Part shown: positions 10,391-19,490 of the stretch, one piece after another | Position numbering within the stretch: the stretch's first letter is position 1 | Layout: each line of letters starts with the position of its first letter | Assembly: GCA_965198655.1 (NCBI GenBank) | Contig: OZ240668.1 | Location: forward strand, 992,001 to 1,056,000 | Reading direction: 5' to 3' | Length of the DNA: 64,000 bases | Origin: Lichenicola sp965198655 | Lineage (GTDB): Bacteria > Pseudomonadota > Alphaproteobacteria > Acetobacterales > Acetobacteraceae | The notes under the pieces: model-generated | The model's input: the letters and a program-made list of their open reading frames with translations, nothing else | Databases searched by the model: none | What the model was told of the DNA's origin: nothing | Program-made: the position numbers and the translations under genes

Positions 10391-11260
10391 ATGAGGCCCG
10401 TGGCCCCCGCCCAGGGTCTCCACCCGTCCCGGCGCGGCGTGCTGGCCGGGGCGGGCGGGCTGGTGCTGTCCGGATGCTCGCCGGCGGCGGTGCTGAACGT
10501 GCTGGCGCCGGACCGGCTGGCCGCCGAGGGCGTGCGTTACGGGGGCGGGCCGCGCCAGCGCCTCGACATCTACCGGCCGCCCGGCAACGGGCCGTTCCCG
10601 GTGATGACGTTCCTTTATGGCGGCGCGTGGGACAGCGGCGACCGGTCGATATACCGGTTCGTCGGCGACGCGTTCGCGTCGCACGGCATCCTGACCGTGA
10701 TTCCGGACTACCGGCTGTGGCCGGAGGTCCGCTATCCGGCGTTCCTGCAGGACTGCGCGCTGGCGCTGGCCTGGATCCGCGCCAACATCGCCGTCTATGG
10801 CGGAAGCGGCTCCGCCCCGGCGCTGATCGGGCACTCGGCCGGCGCCTACAACGCGGCCATGCTGGCGCTCGACCCGTCCCTGCTGGGAGCATTGGGGCGG
10901 TCGCCGCGCGGCGACCTGTCGCGCGTGGTCGGGCTGGCCGGCCCTTACGACTTCCTGCCTCTGCATGGCGATACGCTGCGGGCCGTGTTCGGGCCCGGTC
11001 CGGCCGGTCCCTCCACGCAGCCGATCAGCCATGTCGACGGCCGCAACCCGCCGATGCTGCTGCTGGCCGGCACCGCGGACCGGACGGTGCGGCCGGCGAA
11101 CACGATCCGGCTTGCCGCCCGGATACGGGCCAGCAACGGTCCGGTCGAGGAGCGGCTCTACCCGGGTGTGGACCACCTCCAGATCGTCGGCGCGATCGGC
11201 CGGCCGCTGCAGTCGCTGGCGCCGACCCTGCACGACTGCCTGGCCTTCCTGCGCGGCTAA
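10391..11260 (+). CDS. Alpha/beta hydrolase (BD-FAE/carboxylesterase type), predicted lipoprotein
   Basis: The protein starts with a twin-Arg-containing signal (SRRGVLAGAGGLVLSGC) ending in a lipobox, so it should be a membrane-anchored lipoprotein, possibly Tat-exported. The mature part is an alpha/beta hydrolase. It has the oxyanion motif YGGAWDSG near residue 75, the nucleophile elbow GHSAG near residue 155, an Asp in AGTADRTV and a His in GVDHLQ. These match the bile-acid/ferulic-acid esterase-like fold of the BD-FAE group, which cleaves ester side chains. The ATG at 10391 places the signal peptide correctly; an upstream in-frame ATG (10355) adds 12 residues. It stands alone between other units. 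Confidence 0.82.
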   Translation: MRPVAPAQGLHPSRRGVLAGAGGLVLSGCSPAAVLNVLAPDRLAAEGVRYGGGPRQRLDIYRPPGNGPFPVMTFLYGGAWDSGDRSIYRFVGDAFASHGILTVIPDYRLWPEVRYPAFLQDCALALAWIRANIAVYGGSGSAPALIGHSAGAYNAAMLALDPSLLGALGRSPRGDLSRVVGLAGPYDFLPLHGDTLRAVFGPGPAGPSTQPISHVDGRNPPMLLLAGTADRTVRPANTIRLAARIRASNGPVEERLYPGVDHLQIVGAIGRPLQSLAPTLHDCLAFLRG

Positions 11261-11511
11261 AGCAGATCCCGATCAGGTGAAGATACCAGTCCGAAACAAC
11301 AGGCTAGGACAATTGAGGTGAACCCAGGTGAACGGAAAATGCTCCAAGGGCATCCGGGAATGGCACCGGACCGTAATGTCGGCATGACGCACGTTCCATC
11401 CACACAGGTGCCCGATAACCGCCGCCCGATGACGACCCCCCGATGACGACCCTGGCCGTGGCGCCAGACTGGTTTATGCTGCCGGCGTTCTGGAAAGGGC
11501 CGTGGCGGAGC

Positions 11512-12069
11512 ATGGACGAACGAGAGGTGCCGGCCGCCGAGACCGAGACCACGCGGTTGCTGCGGTCCTGCGCCGAGGGCGATCAGGCGGCGTTCCGGCG
11601 CCTCTACGAGCTGCAATCGCCAAGGCTATACGGGCTGGCGCTGCGGCTGCTGCAGCAGCCGGCGCTGGCCTCGGACGCGGTGCACGACGCGTTCGTGCAG
11701 GTGTGGCGGCGCGCCGCCCGGTTCGACCCGTCGCGCAACGCGGGCGAGGCTTGGCTCGCCAGCCTGCTGCGCTACCGGGCGATCGACATCCTGCGCCGGC
11801 GCTCGCGCGAGCAGTACGGCGTCGAGCGACGGGAACAAGCGGACGACTCGCCGGACGCGTTCGACCAGCTCGCCGGGCAGGCCGACACCGAGGCGCTGCA
11901 CCGCTGCCTGCAGGAGCTCGAGGAGGCGCAGCGACGCGCGATCGGGCTGGCGTTCCTGGACGGGCTGTCGCATGTCGAGCTCGCGTCGCGGCTGAGCGCG
12001 CCGCTCGGCACGGTGAAGTCGTGGGTGCGTCGCGGGCTGCTCAGCCTGCGCCGCTGCCTCGAAGCGTGA
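11512..12069 (+). CDS. RNA polymerase sigma factor, ECF subfamily
   Basis: A 185-residue sigma-70 family protein with region 2 (AFRRLYELQSPRLYGLALRL through FVQVWRRAARFD) and region 4 with an HTH (LSHVELASRLSAPLGTVKSWVRRGL). It lacks regions 1.1 and 3, as expected for ECF factors. The following gene encodes its zinc-free RskA-type anti-sigma factor and overlaps it by four bases, so the pair is translated together. Both the ATG at 11512 and one at 11443 are in frame; the shorter form fits the usual family length. Confidence 0.9.
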   Translation: MDEREVPAAETETTRLLRSCAEGDQAAFRRLYELQSPRLYGLALRLLQQPALASDAVHDAFVQVWRRAARFDPSRNAGEAWLASLLRYRAIDILRRRSREQYGVERREQADDSPDAFDQLAGQADTEALHRCLQELEEAQRRAIGLAFLDGLSHVELASRLSAPLGTVKSWVRRGLLSLRRCLEA

Positions 12070-12785
12070 GCGGCACCTTCCCGTCGGAGCCGGACGAGGC
12101 GCTGACGGTACTGGCCGGCGAGTACGTGCTGGGCACGCTGCCGCGCGACGAGGCGGTGCGGGTCGAGGCCGAGGCGGACCGCGACTCGGTGCTGGCGGGG
12201 GCCATCGCCGACTGGGAGCGCCGACTGGCGCCGCTGTTGTTCTCGGTGGCGGCGGTGGCGCCGCCGACGGTGCTGTGGCCGCGAATCGCTGCGACCGCGT
12301 TCGCAGGCGCGGACCGGCGGTCCAGACCGGGCACGGCGCGGGACCGGCCTCGAAGCCTCCTGCGCAGCCTGCCGGTGTGGCGCGGGGTCGCCGCCGGCGG
12401 CCTGCTCGCCGCCGCCGTGTCCGGGATCGCGCTGTTGGCCCGGCCGCCGGCCCCGGTTCCGGTCGCGGTGCTGGCGCCGCTCGGCGCCGCGCGGCCGGCC
12501 TTCGTGCTGGAAGCCGCGCGCGACGGCAGCCTCCTTGTGGTGCCGATCCAGCCGGCGCCGGTCCCGGCGGGGCGCGACCTGGAGCTGTGGTCCCTGGCCG
12601 AGGGGGCGAAACTGCCGCACCCGCTCGGCGTGTTGCCGGCGGGACGGATGCTGCGCCTCGCCGCCGACCGGCTGCCGGCAGGGCCGGCGCAGATCCTGGT
12701 CAGCCTGGAGCCGGAAGGCGGCTCGCCCACTGGCCTTCCGACCGGACCGGTGCTCTACGGGGCCGCCATCGGGCGTCCGGAGTGA
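12066..12785 (+). CDS. Anti-sigma factor, RskA/RskA-like C-terminal domain
   Basis: A 239-residue protein starting at a GTG that overlaps the TGA of the sigma gene. The cytoplasmic N-terminal part contains the anti-sigma helix pattern (LAGEYVLGTLPRDEAVRVEAEA) that binds the ECF factor. One transmembrane segment follows near residues 105-125 (GVAAGGLLAAAVSGIALLA), and then a periplasmic RskA domain with DLELWSLAEGAKLPHPLGVL. The architecture implies that a signal sensed outside the inner membrane releases the sigma factor by proteolysis. No HxxxCxxC zinc motif is present. Confidence 0.87.
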   Translation: MSGTFPSEPDEALTVLAGEYVLGTLPRDEAVRVEAEADRDSVLAGAIADWERRLAPLLFSVAAVAPPTVLWPRIAATAFAGADRRSRPGTARDRPRSLLRSLPVWRGVAAGGLLAAAVSGIALLARPPAPVPVAVLAPLGAARPAFVLEAARDGSLLVVPIQPAPVPAGRDLELWSLAEGAKLPHPLGVLPAGRMLRLAADRLPAGPAQILVSLEPEGGSPTGLPTGPVLYGAAIGRPE

Positions 12786-12813
12786 CGCCGGCGACCAGCG
12801 GACGGCCTGCCTC

Positions 12814-13407
12814 ATGGATTGCCCGGATCCTGTCACGGAACGCTGGCTTCGGCTGCGACTGAGCGGACTGGCGCCGGCGCGGCCGTCGCCCTGGACCGGA
12901 CCGGATGCAGACGAGGAGGCGGGCGTCCGCCGGGCCGCGGTGCTGGTGCCGATCGTGCTCGGTACCTCGCCATCGGTGCTGCTGACGCGACGCTCCGCGC
13001 TGCTGCGCCATCACCCCGGCCAGGTGAGCTTCCCCGGCGGCCGCGCCGACCCGGAGGATGCCGACGCGGTCGCCACCGCCCTGCGCGAGGCGCAGGAGGA
13101 GGTCGGGATCGATCCGCGCCTGGTGGAGGTGCTGGGCCGGCTGCCGCGGCAGAGGACCCACGCCGGCGGGTTCAGCATCGTGCCGGTAGTGGCGCTGCTG
13201 TCGCCGCACGCCACCTGGCGTGCCTCGGAGGGCGAGGTCGCGGCGATCTTCGGGCTGCCCCTGGCGGTGCTGACCGATCCCGAGGCGCCGCGCCTGATCG
13301 AGACCGGACCACGCGCCGGCGCCTGGTCCTGGCCGCATCCGCAGGAGGACATCTGGGGTGCGACGGCCGCGATCCTGCTGTCGCTGTCGCGGCTGCTGCG
13401 GGACTAG
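12814..13407 (+). CDS. Nudix hydrolase, CoA pyrophosphatase-like (NudL type)
   Basis: A 197-residue Nudix protein. The sequence HHPGQVSFPGGRADPEDAD followed by ALREAQEEVGI supplies the Nudix box (Gx5Ex7REUxEExGU), and the segment LLTRRSALLRHHPGQVSFPGG is the signature extension of CoA-diphosphatases (PF00293/NudL). These enzymes cleave CoA to phosphopantetheine and 3',5'-ADP. The gene follows the anti-sigma gene after 28 bases and may be cotranscribed, although no functional link is evident. Confidence 0.87.
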   Translation: MDCPDPVTERWLRLRLSGLAPARPSPWTGPDADEEAGVRRAAVLVPIVLGTSPSVLLTRRSALLRHHPGQVSFPGGRADPEDADAVATALREAQEEVGIDPRLVEVLGRLPRQRTHAGGFSIVPVVALLSPHATWRASEGEVAAIFGLPLAVLTDPEAPRLIETGPRAGAWSWPHPQEDIWGATAAILLSLSRLLRD

Positions 13408-13627
13408 GGTCCGGACCCCGGGTTGCCTGGATGGAGAGCGGAAGATCCGTATCCATCTGGCGAGCACCATGATGAGTAGTCATCGGTCTTTCGCAGCATC
13501 TTGGCGATCGGCGCCAACCAGTTCTACCTCCCTGTCGCATCAATGCCTGGTTGAGATCAGCGCTTGAGGCAATTCTACATGCCTGTCGTACAGATCCGAC
13601 AGAACGTTAGGATATGGAGCATTACGT

Positions 13628-14094
13628 TTGACTCGTGCCAGGGTAGTGTTGGTGTTCCTTGTAGGTGTCCTTGTGGGCATCCCGGTTTCGGCAAGTCTTC
13701 CATTCACCGCAGAGAGTATGGCGGATCGAGTGGCTGCATTCGTGTTTGGTGTCGGCTGTAAAGCGGTTCAGGTAGATAAATACCTAGCGCCTGGGGGAAG
13801 GTTCCTAGCCTCGGTAACACGGTCAGACTGCAACGCAGGCGAACGATATACCTATAAGCTTCGCCTTGAACCGGCTTCTTCACAAACGGGGGCTGGTATA
13901 TTCCACTCGATATAATAAACAATGGTGACGGTTATGATAAGCCTCTAGTAGAGTGGACAACCAAAAAATCCATCATGATCACGTCCTATGATACGTCTAC
14001 TTCTGGTAGTTCTACTGAAGTATTTGACCAAGAAGGTGAAGGGATTAGCGTAAAAACAGTTTTCGCAAGGCCTCCTTCCTCGGAAAATAAATGA
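13628..14094 (+). pseudogene. Secreted hypothetical protein broken by a frameshift in a G-tract
   Basis: The frame starting at TTG 13628 encodes a signal peptide (VLVFLVGVLVGIPVSASLPF), runs to the G5 tract at 13888-13892 and then hits a stop. Adding one G restores a continuous frame to the TGA at 14092-14094, giving GWYIPLDIINNGDGYDKPL and onward, for a total of about 155 residues. The stretch is clearly lower in GC than its neighbours and uses AT-ending codons, which suggests horizontal acquisition. It may be a pseudogene, a phase-variable gene or a sequencing error in the homopolymer. No family is recognised. Confidence 0.6.
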
Positions 14095-14138
14095 TTGATT
14101 GCACCCTTCATACCCATCCAGCGAATGCCTGCTTGGTG

Positions 14139-14354
14139 TCAGGCGGGTATGACGGCCTGAGTTGCCGATGCCGACCAGTCCCATGGCAAGAGGTCTGCGA
14201 GGTCGCGAGCGGGTTGGTCTGCAATGCGGCGCAAGACATCGGCGAGCCAAGCACGCGGGTCGACGTTGTTCAGCTTGGCGGTGATGATCGGCGTGTAGAC
14301 GTCGGCGGCGCGGACGCCGCGATCGGACTTGGCGAACAACCAGGGTTTCCGCCC
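14139..14354 (-). pseudogene. IS66-family transposase remnant (C-terminal fragment)
   Basis: About 71 residues from RKPWLFAKSDRG to DLLPWDWSAS match the C-terminal end of IS66 transposases, where the pattern WLFAGSDRGG...YTLIxTAKLN.VDPxAWLADVLARIADHP is standard. Everything upstream (the DDE catalytic core) is missing, and the frame before the match is unrelated sequence. It is therefore a relic, not an active element. It adjoins the frameshifted low-GC gene, consistent with a past insertion event. No terminal inverted repeats were recognised. Confidence 0.75.
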
Positions 14355-14561
14355 CGTGCCTCGACACGGGTGCCTGTGAACCAGGGGACCGACCACACGT
14401 GAAGCCCTGAATGTCGATCCGCTCTCGTCAAAGCGGGAGCGTTGACGGGCTTCGCACCTTTCCCCGACACGCTGGCTTGGATGAACCTTCTCCCATTCAT
14501 GCTGGCTCGCTCTGGTCTGCGAGCATCTTTGCCGGTTCCGCCGACCGGCTCCTGTGCTCCT

Positions 14562-15797
14562 TCAGGTGACCGCCCGGATCCCCTCGGCTTCGGCGGCGTA
14601 CAGCGCCATCTCGTCCAGCACCCTGGCGCCGAGGGCCGCCTCGAACCGGTCCCGCTCGCCGTCCGCCAGCACGTCCGGCCGGTCGTCGCGGCCGAGGTTG
14701 GAGCGGAAGATGCCGGCGGCGCTGACGGGAAGGAAGTCCTCGTACAGGATCGGCTCCGCCCCGCCCGGACGGAAGAAGGCGAGGCCGGCGTCACGCATGT
14801 CCTCCAGGTCATCGGGAAACGCGGCGAAGGCCTGGCGCATGACAGCCTCCCGCGGCGCCCCGTCGGTGATGGCGGCCTGCGCCTGGGCGAGCAGCCGGTC
14901 GTAGAGCGTGCGGCCTTCCGGCGTGAGGGCGGCGCCGCGCTGCTCGATCTCGCCGAAGCGGGCGGTGTGGGTGCCGGCCAGGTCGCCCTTGGGGCCTGGG
15001 AACAGCACCGGCTCGCTCAGCGCCTGGAAGCTGGTCTGCCGCAGCAGGATCGGCACCTGCCGGCGCGGCGGCCCCTCGATCACGGCCTTCGGGTTCATCC
15101 CGGCCTCGCGCATCGCCGCCTGCGCGGCGTCGATGTCGCGAGTGCGCGGGGTCAGGTGGTTAAGGTGCGGGCCGCGGAAGCAGACCACGTCGGCCACCAG
15201 CGGATGCGCCGCCTTCAGGCGCGCGTAGAGGGCGGCGTCCACCGCGGCGGTACGATGCCAGCGGAACACCTGCAGCGCCTCGACGACGAACGCGTCCGCG
15301 TCGGCCTTCGGCAGGCCACCCTCCGCCTCGGCCAGCGCCAGCAGGTCGAGCAGGCGGGAGGACGCGATGGAGCGCCGGGACAGGATCGCGGCCGCTTCCT
15401 CGCGCAGGGCGGGATCGGCGATCAGCTCCAGGCGAAGCAGGGAGGTGAACACCCGGAACGGGCTGGTCGCCAGCCCGCGCGCGGTGATCGGCCGGAAGGC
15501 GGTGGAATGCACCGGCACGCCGGCCGGGGCGAGGTCGTAGTAGCCGACCGGATGGAGGCCCATCACCGCGAACAGCCGCGCCACCAGGACCAGCTCGGGC
15601 GCGGTGCCGAGCCGGATCGCGCCGTGGCGCTCGACCTCCAGGCGCGTGTCGGCGCCGCCCGGGGCGGAGCGGTTGGTGCGGGCCACCAGGGCCAGCAGGT
15701 CGCCGTAGAGCGGCACCTCCTCGCGATACATCGCCGACAGCGCCTCGGAGAACCGGGCGCGAAGCGTGTCGGGATCGACGGGAACGGCGTGCGGCAT
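14562..15797 (-). CDS. hglS: 2-oxoadipate dioxygenase/decarboxylase (HglS/YdcJ family)
   Basis: A 411-residue member of the YdcJ/DUF1338 family. The family enzyme is an iron-dependent VOC-fold oxygenase that converts 2-oxoadipate to D-2-hydroxyglutarate with release of CO2, a late step of D-lysine/aminoadipate catabolism. The hallmark stretch GLHPVGYYDLAPAGVPVHST at about residues 80-100 and GPHLNHLTPRTRDID at about 205-220 contain the His metal ligands and substrate-binding residues. Length is as expected. The Lrp/AsnC regulator gene ends 11 bases upstream, the usual arrangement for amino-acid catabolism genes. No other lysine-pathway gene is in the window. Confidence 0.88.
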   Translation of the reverse strand: MPHAVPVDPDTLRARFSEALSAMYREEVPLYGDLLALVARTNRSAPGGADTRLEVERHGAIRLGTAPELVLVARLFAVMGLHPVGYYDLAPAGVPVHSTAFRPITARGLATSPFRVFTSLLRLELIADPALREEAAAILSRRSIASSRLLDLLALAEAEGGLPKADADAFVVEALQVFRWHRTAAVDAALYARLKAAHPLVADVVCFRGPHLNHLTPRTRDIDAAQAAMREAGMNPKAVIEGPPRRQVPILLRQTSFQALSEPVLFPGPKGDLAGTHTARFGEIEQRGAALTPEGRTLYDRLLAQAQAAITDGAPREAVMRQAFAAFPDDLEDMRDAGLAFFRPGGAEPILYEDFLPVSAAGIFRSNLGRDDRPDVLADGERDRFEAALGARVLDEMALYAAEAEGIRAVT

Positions 15798-15808
15798 GGA
15801 GAAAAGCC

Positions 15809-16237
15809 TTAGCGCGAGAAGCGGGTGGACAGCAGGATCATGGAGGTGGTGCGCAGCACGCCGTCGAGCGCGCCGATCTGGTCGATCACCTGGTCGAGCT
15901 CGGCGGTGGAAGTTCCCGACACCACCGCGATCAGGTCGACCTGCCCGCTGACCGCGTGCAGCTCGCGCACGGGGGCGAGCTTGCGCAGCATCCCCTCCAC
16001 CGCGCCGGTCTGCTTCGGCGCCAGGGTGATCAGCACGTGCGCACGCACCGCCCCGTCGGCGGGCGCTGCCGTGCGGACGGTATAGCCGAGGATGGCGCCG
16101 CTGCGCTCCAGGCGCTCGATCCGGCCCTGCACGGTGGTACGCGACAGGCCGAGCCGCCGGCCGAGCACGGCGGCGGGCAGACGCGCATTGGCGGTCAGCA
16201 GCTCGATGAGCTGCCGGTCGGTGGCATCCGGCTGCAT
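15809..16237 (-). CDS. Lrp/AsnC family transcriptional regulator
   Basis: A 142-residue regulator with an N-terminal winged HTH (TDRQLIELLTANARLPAAVL then LGLSRTTVQGRIERLERSG) and a C-terminal RAM ligand-binding domain (AHVLITLAPKQTGAVEGML). Family members bind amino acids and control nearby catabolic genes. It sits directly upstream of hglS on the same strand, so it probably regulates lysine degradation and itself. Confidence 0.9.
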   Translation of the reverse strand: MQPDATDRQLIELLTANARLPAAVLGRRLGLSRTTVQGRIERLERSGAILGYTVRTAAPADGAVRAHVLITLAPKQTGAVEGMLRKLAPVRELHAVSGQVDLIAVVSGTSTAELDQVIDQIGALDGVLRTTSMILLSTRFSR

Positions 16238-16560
16238 CGCCGGACGGTAACCGCCGGCTTCGGGCTGTCAACCGCGTCCGGCCTCGGGCTGCAGGCCGGC
16301 TCCGGTCGGCGCCGACGCGGCGGGATGGCCGGCCACCCCGTTGGTCCAGTTTGAACCCGACCCGCAACGGGTAACCGCCGCCCCTGCCGCGCCAGCAACC
16401 AGGCGATCGCCTGGCGGCATCGTCCCGACGACAGCATGGGCGTGCGTCCCGCCGGGTCCCGGATCAGGGGTTTCTCGCACACGTGGTCGTGCAGGGTGAT
16501 CGTGTGAACAAGCGGGCCGGCTTCGTCGTTGGTCCGATCATCCAAAGAAGGAGAACGGCC
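16238..16560. other. Gene-free intergenic stretch between divergent genes
   Basis: No supported reading frame was seen. The stretch must contain the promoters for the Lrp-type regulator (minus strand) and for the DUF892 gene (plus strand). A GAAGGAGA ribosome-binding site ends it, just before the ATG at 16561. Confidence 0.5.
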
Positions 16561-17070
16561 ATGGCCCTGTTCAGCAAGCCGATCAAGACGCTCGACGACC
16601 TGTTCGTGCACATGCTGCAGGACATCTATTACGCCGAGCACCAGATCACCAAGGCGCTGCCGCAGATGATCGGCAAGGCCACCGACCAGAGCGTCAGGAA
16701 CGCGTTCCAGATCCACCTGCAGGAAACCGAGGACCAGATCGTCCGGCTGGACAAGGTGTTCGGCCTCCATGGCAGCGAGGCGAAGGCGGTAACCTGCGAG
16801 GCGATCGACGGAATCATCAAGGAAGCCAAGGAAACCTTCAGCGACATCGCCGACCAGGCGGTGATGCACACGGCGCTGATCGCCTCGGCGCAGGCGGTCG
16901 AGCATTACGAGATAACCCGCTACGGCACGCTGGCGGCGCTGGCCAAGCAGCTCGGCCACGCCGACATCGCCGCCCTGCTGGAGCAGACGCTGCTGGAGGA
17001 AAAGGCGGCCGATCAGAAGCTGACCGCGCTGGCGGCCGGCAGCATCAACCGGCACGCCGCGGCGGCCTGA
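16561..17070 (+). CDS. DUF892 ferritin-like protein (YciE/YciF family)
   Basis: A 169-residue all-helical protein with the DUF892 pattern: KTLDDLFVHMLQDIYYAEHQITKALPQM, later LQETEDQIVRLDKVF, and AQAVEHYEITRYGTL. The Glu and His residues in these helices form a ferritin-like di-metal site. Homologues are induced by osmotic and oxidative stress, but their reaction is not established. The ATG follows a strong AAGAAGGAGA ribosome-binding site. It stands alone. Confidence 0.9.
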   Translation: MALFSKPIKTLDDLFVHMLQDIYYAEHQITKALPQMIGKATDQSVRNAFQIHLQETEDQIVRLDKVFGLHGSEAKAVTCEAIDGIIKEAKETFSDIADQAVMHTALIASAQAVEHYEITRYGTLAALAKQLGHADIAALLEQTLLEEKAADQKLTALAAGSINRHAAAA

Positions 17071-17201
17071 TTCCCGGCCCGATCCCGCCCCGGCACCGCC
17101 ATGCATGGCGATGGCGATGCCGGCGGGGGGGCCAACGGTCGGGCCGATTTGCCCAGCCCTTTCGGGTCGCCTAGAAGCGGCGCCATTGCGGAAGGGCGCC
17201 C

Positions 17202-18836
17202 ATGCTGCAGATCGACGGCCTCACCTTCAACGCCTGGGGACGGCGCTTCTTCGACCGCGCCTCGGTCAGCCTGCCCAACCCGTCCAAGGTCGGGCTGGTG
17301 GGACGCAACGGCGTCGGCAAGTCGACGCTGTTCAAGCTGATCAAGGGCGAGCTGCAGCCCGACGGCGGCGAGCTGGGCATTCCACGGTCGGCGCGCCTGG
17401 CGACGGTGGACCAGGAACATCCCGCGACCCCGGTCAGCCTGCTCGACACCATCCTGGCCGCCGACACTGAGCGGGCGTCGTTGCTGGCCTCGCTGGAAAC
17501 GGCCGACCCGGAGCACATGGGCGAGATCTGGTCGCGCCTGATGGAGATCGACGCCGACACCGCGCCCGCGCGGGCGGCAGAGATCCTGGGCGGGCTCGGC
17601 TTTTCCACCGCCGACCTCGACCGGCCGATGGCCGAGTTCTCCGGCGGCTGGCGCATGCGGGTGGCGCTGGCGGCGGCGCTGTTCGCGACCCCCGACCTGC
17701 TGCTGCTGGACGAGCCGACCAACTACCTCGACCTGGAGGGCGCGCTGTGGCTGGAAGCGCGGCTGGCGCGCTATCCGCACTCGGCGCTGATCATCAGCCA
17801 CGACCGCGAACTGCTGAACAACTCGGTCGACTTCATCCTGCACATCACCGAGCGCCGTCTTGAGCTCTACACCGGCGGCTACGACAGCTTCGAGAAGCAG
17901 CGCGCGGAGAAGATCCGGCTGCAGAGCGCGCAGCGGGTGAAGCAGGAAGCCGAGCGGGCGCACCTGCAATCCTTCGTCGACCGGTTCAAGGCGTCCGCCG
18001 CCAAGGCGGCGCAGGCGCAGAGCCGGGTGAAGCGGCTGGCCAAGATGGAGCCGATCACCGCCACCGTGGAGGAGCGGGTGTCGCCGTTCCTGCTTCCCTC
18101 GCCGCCGCGCCCGCTGGCACCGCCCCTGATGCGCCTGGAAGGGGTCGAGGTCGGCTATGGCGACGAGCCGGCGGTGCTGCGCGGGCTCGACCTAAGGCTG
18201 GATCTGGACGACCGGATCGGGCTGCTGGGGGTGAACGGCGCCGGCAAGTCCACTTTCGCCAAGATGGCGGCCGGCGCGCTCGGCATCCGCTCCGGCCGCA
18301 TGACGCGCAGCAGCCGTATGGAGGTGGGCTGGTTCCACCAGCACCAGATCGAGGCGCTGGACCCCGACCAGACCCCGCTCGACATCATGCGCGAGGCGCG
18401 GCTGCAGGACAGCGACCAGTCGCACCGCTCCCGGCTGGCGCAGTTCGGTATCGGCTTCGACAAGCAGGGCACCACGGTCGCGGCGCTGTCGGGCGGCGAG
18501 CGGGCCAGGCTGCTGCTCAACCTGGTGGCGATGGCGGCACCCCACCTGCTGATCCTGGACGAGCCGACCAACCACCTGGACATCGACAGCCGGCGGGCGC
18601 TGCTGGACGCGCTGAACGAGTACGAGGGGGCGGTGATCCTGATCACCCATGACCGCTCGCTGATGGAGCTGGTCGCCGACCGGCTGTGGCTGGCGGCTGA
18701 CAACACCGTGGTGCCGTTCGACGGCGACATGGACGACTACGCCCGTCACGTGCTGGACCGCGCCCGCGGCGGCACCGCAGCGCCGAGCCAGGCGGCGTCG
18801 CGGGAGAAGCGGGCGAAGAAGCAGCGCCGGGCGTGA
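17202..18836 (+). CDS. ABC-F family ATPase (YheS/Uup-like translation factor)
   Basis: A 544-residue protein with two ABC cassettes in tandem and no membrane segments. The first has Walker A GRNGVGKS, signature FSGGWRMR and LLLLDEPTNYLDLEG; the second has GVNGAGKS, LSGGERARLLLNL and LILDEPTNHLDID. The linker between them is charged and helical (about residues 225-300, EKQRAEKIRLQSAQRVKQEAERAHLQ in part), as in ribosome-associated ABC-F proteins. These resolve stalled translation states or confer ribosome protection. The two LDEPTNxLDxxx motifs are diagnostic. Confidence 0.93.
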   Translation: MLQIDGLTFNAWGRRFFDRASVSLPNPSKVGLVGRNGVGKSTLFKLIKGELQPDGGELGIPRSARLATVDQEHPATPVSLLDTILAADTERASLLASLETADPEHMGEIWSRLMEIDADTAPARAAEILGGLGFSTADLDRPMAEFSGGWRMRVALAAALFATPDLLLLDEPTNYLDLEGALWLEARLARYPHSALIISHDRELLNNSVDFILHITERRLELYTGGYDSFEKQRAEKIRLQSAQRVKQEAERAHLQSFVDRFKASAAKAAQAQSRVKRLAKMEPITATVEERVSPFLLPSPPRPLAPPLMRLEGVEVGYGDEPAVLRGLDLRLDLDDRIGLLGVNGAGKSTFAKMAAGALGIRSGRMTRSSRMEVGWFHQHQIEALDPDQTPLDIMREARLQDSDQSHRSRLAQFGIGFDKQGTTVAALSGGERARLLLNLVAMAAPHLLILDEPTNHLDIDSRRALLDALNEYEGAVILITHDRSLMELVADRLWLAADNTVVPFDGDMDDYARHVLDRARGGTAAPSQAASREKRAKKQRRA

Positions 18837-18881
18837 GCGGACCGTCCCAACGGGCCCGGAAAACGTGCTAGGTCTCGTCGG

Positions 18882-19490
18882 ATGATCCGCACCGGCCCAT
18901 CCCGCCCGTTCCGAATCCGCTTGTTCCGGAACCGCTGGATGGAGCTGACCACGCTGACGCCGTTCCCGCTGTTCCTGCCGGTCTGGCTGCTGGCGCTGGC
19001 GGCGGTGGCGGCGGTAGCGGTGCGCGCGGTCGGGACGATGCCGCTCCTGCTCGCCTTGGCCGCCGGGCTGTTGTCGTGGACGTTGTTCGAGTACGCGGCG
19101 CACCGGTTCCTGTTCCACCTGGAGCTGCAGTCCGGCTGGGGCAGGCGGCTGGTGTTCCTGCTGCACGAGAACCACCACCAGGATCCCGCCGACCCGCTGC
19201 GCAGCATCATGCCGCTGACGGTCAGCCTGCCGCTGGCCGCCGTGATCTGGGGGCTGGCGCTGCTGGCCTTCGGCGGCCTCGGCCACGCCTTGTTCCTCGG
19301 CTTCGCGCTGGGCTATGTCGGCTACGACACCGTGCACTGGGCCTGCCACCAGATGCCGATGCGCGGCCCGCTCGCGGCCCGGCTGAAGCGGCACCACCTG
19401 CGCCACCATCACGTCGGGCAGGACGCCAACTACGCCATCACCGCCATCTTCTGGGACCGGGTGTTCGGCAGCGGGCTGACCCGCCGCTGA
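18882..19490 (+). CDS. Fatty acid hydroxylase / sterol desaturase family membrane protein
   Basis: A 202-residue protein with about four hydrophobic helices and clustered His motifs: EYAAHRFLFH, LLHENHHQD, DTVHWACH and KRHHLRHHHVGQD. These supply the eight His ligands of the di-iron centre of the fatty acid hydroxylase superfamily, which hydroxylates or desaturates lipid acyl chains at the membrane. The next glycosyltransferase frame appears to start inside or just after its stop, so it is probably part of the surface-polysaccharide region. Given the ceramide-like trio at 38987-42419, a role in hydroxylating a sphingolipid or an acyl anchor is possible, though this is inference. Confidence 0.83.
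   Translation: MIRTGPSRPFRIRLFRNRWMELTTLTPFPLFLPVWLLALAAVAAVAVRAVGTMPLLLALAAGLLSWTLFEYAAHRFLFHLELQSGWGRRLVFLLHENHHQDPADPLRSIMPLTVSLPLAAVIWGLALLAFGGLGHALFLGFALGYVGYDTVHWACHQMPMRGPLAARLKRHHLRHHHVGQDANYAITAIFWDRVFGSGLTRR

Noticed and set aside
11261..11511. GGAAT-type -35 element as an autoregulated ECF promoter upstream of the sigma gene
   Set aside because: The spacing to any CGT -10 box is wrong, so a specific promoter could not be defended.
14355..14561. A minus-strand GTGCG start and several hairpins near the IS66 remnant, suggesting a group II intron end
   Set aside because: No recognisable domain V, no intron-encoded protein and no clear boundary; insufficient support.
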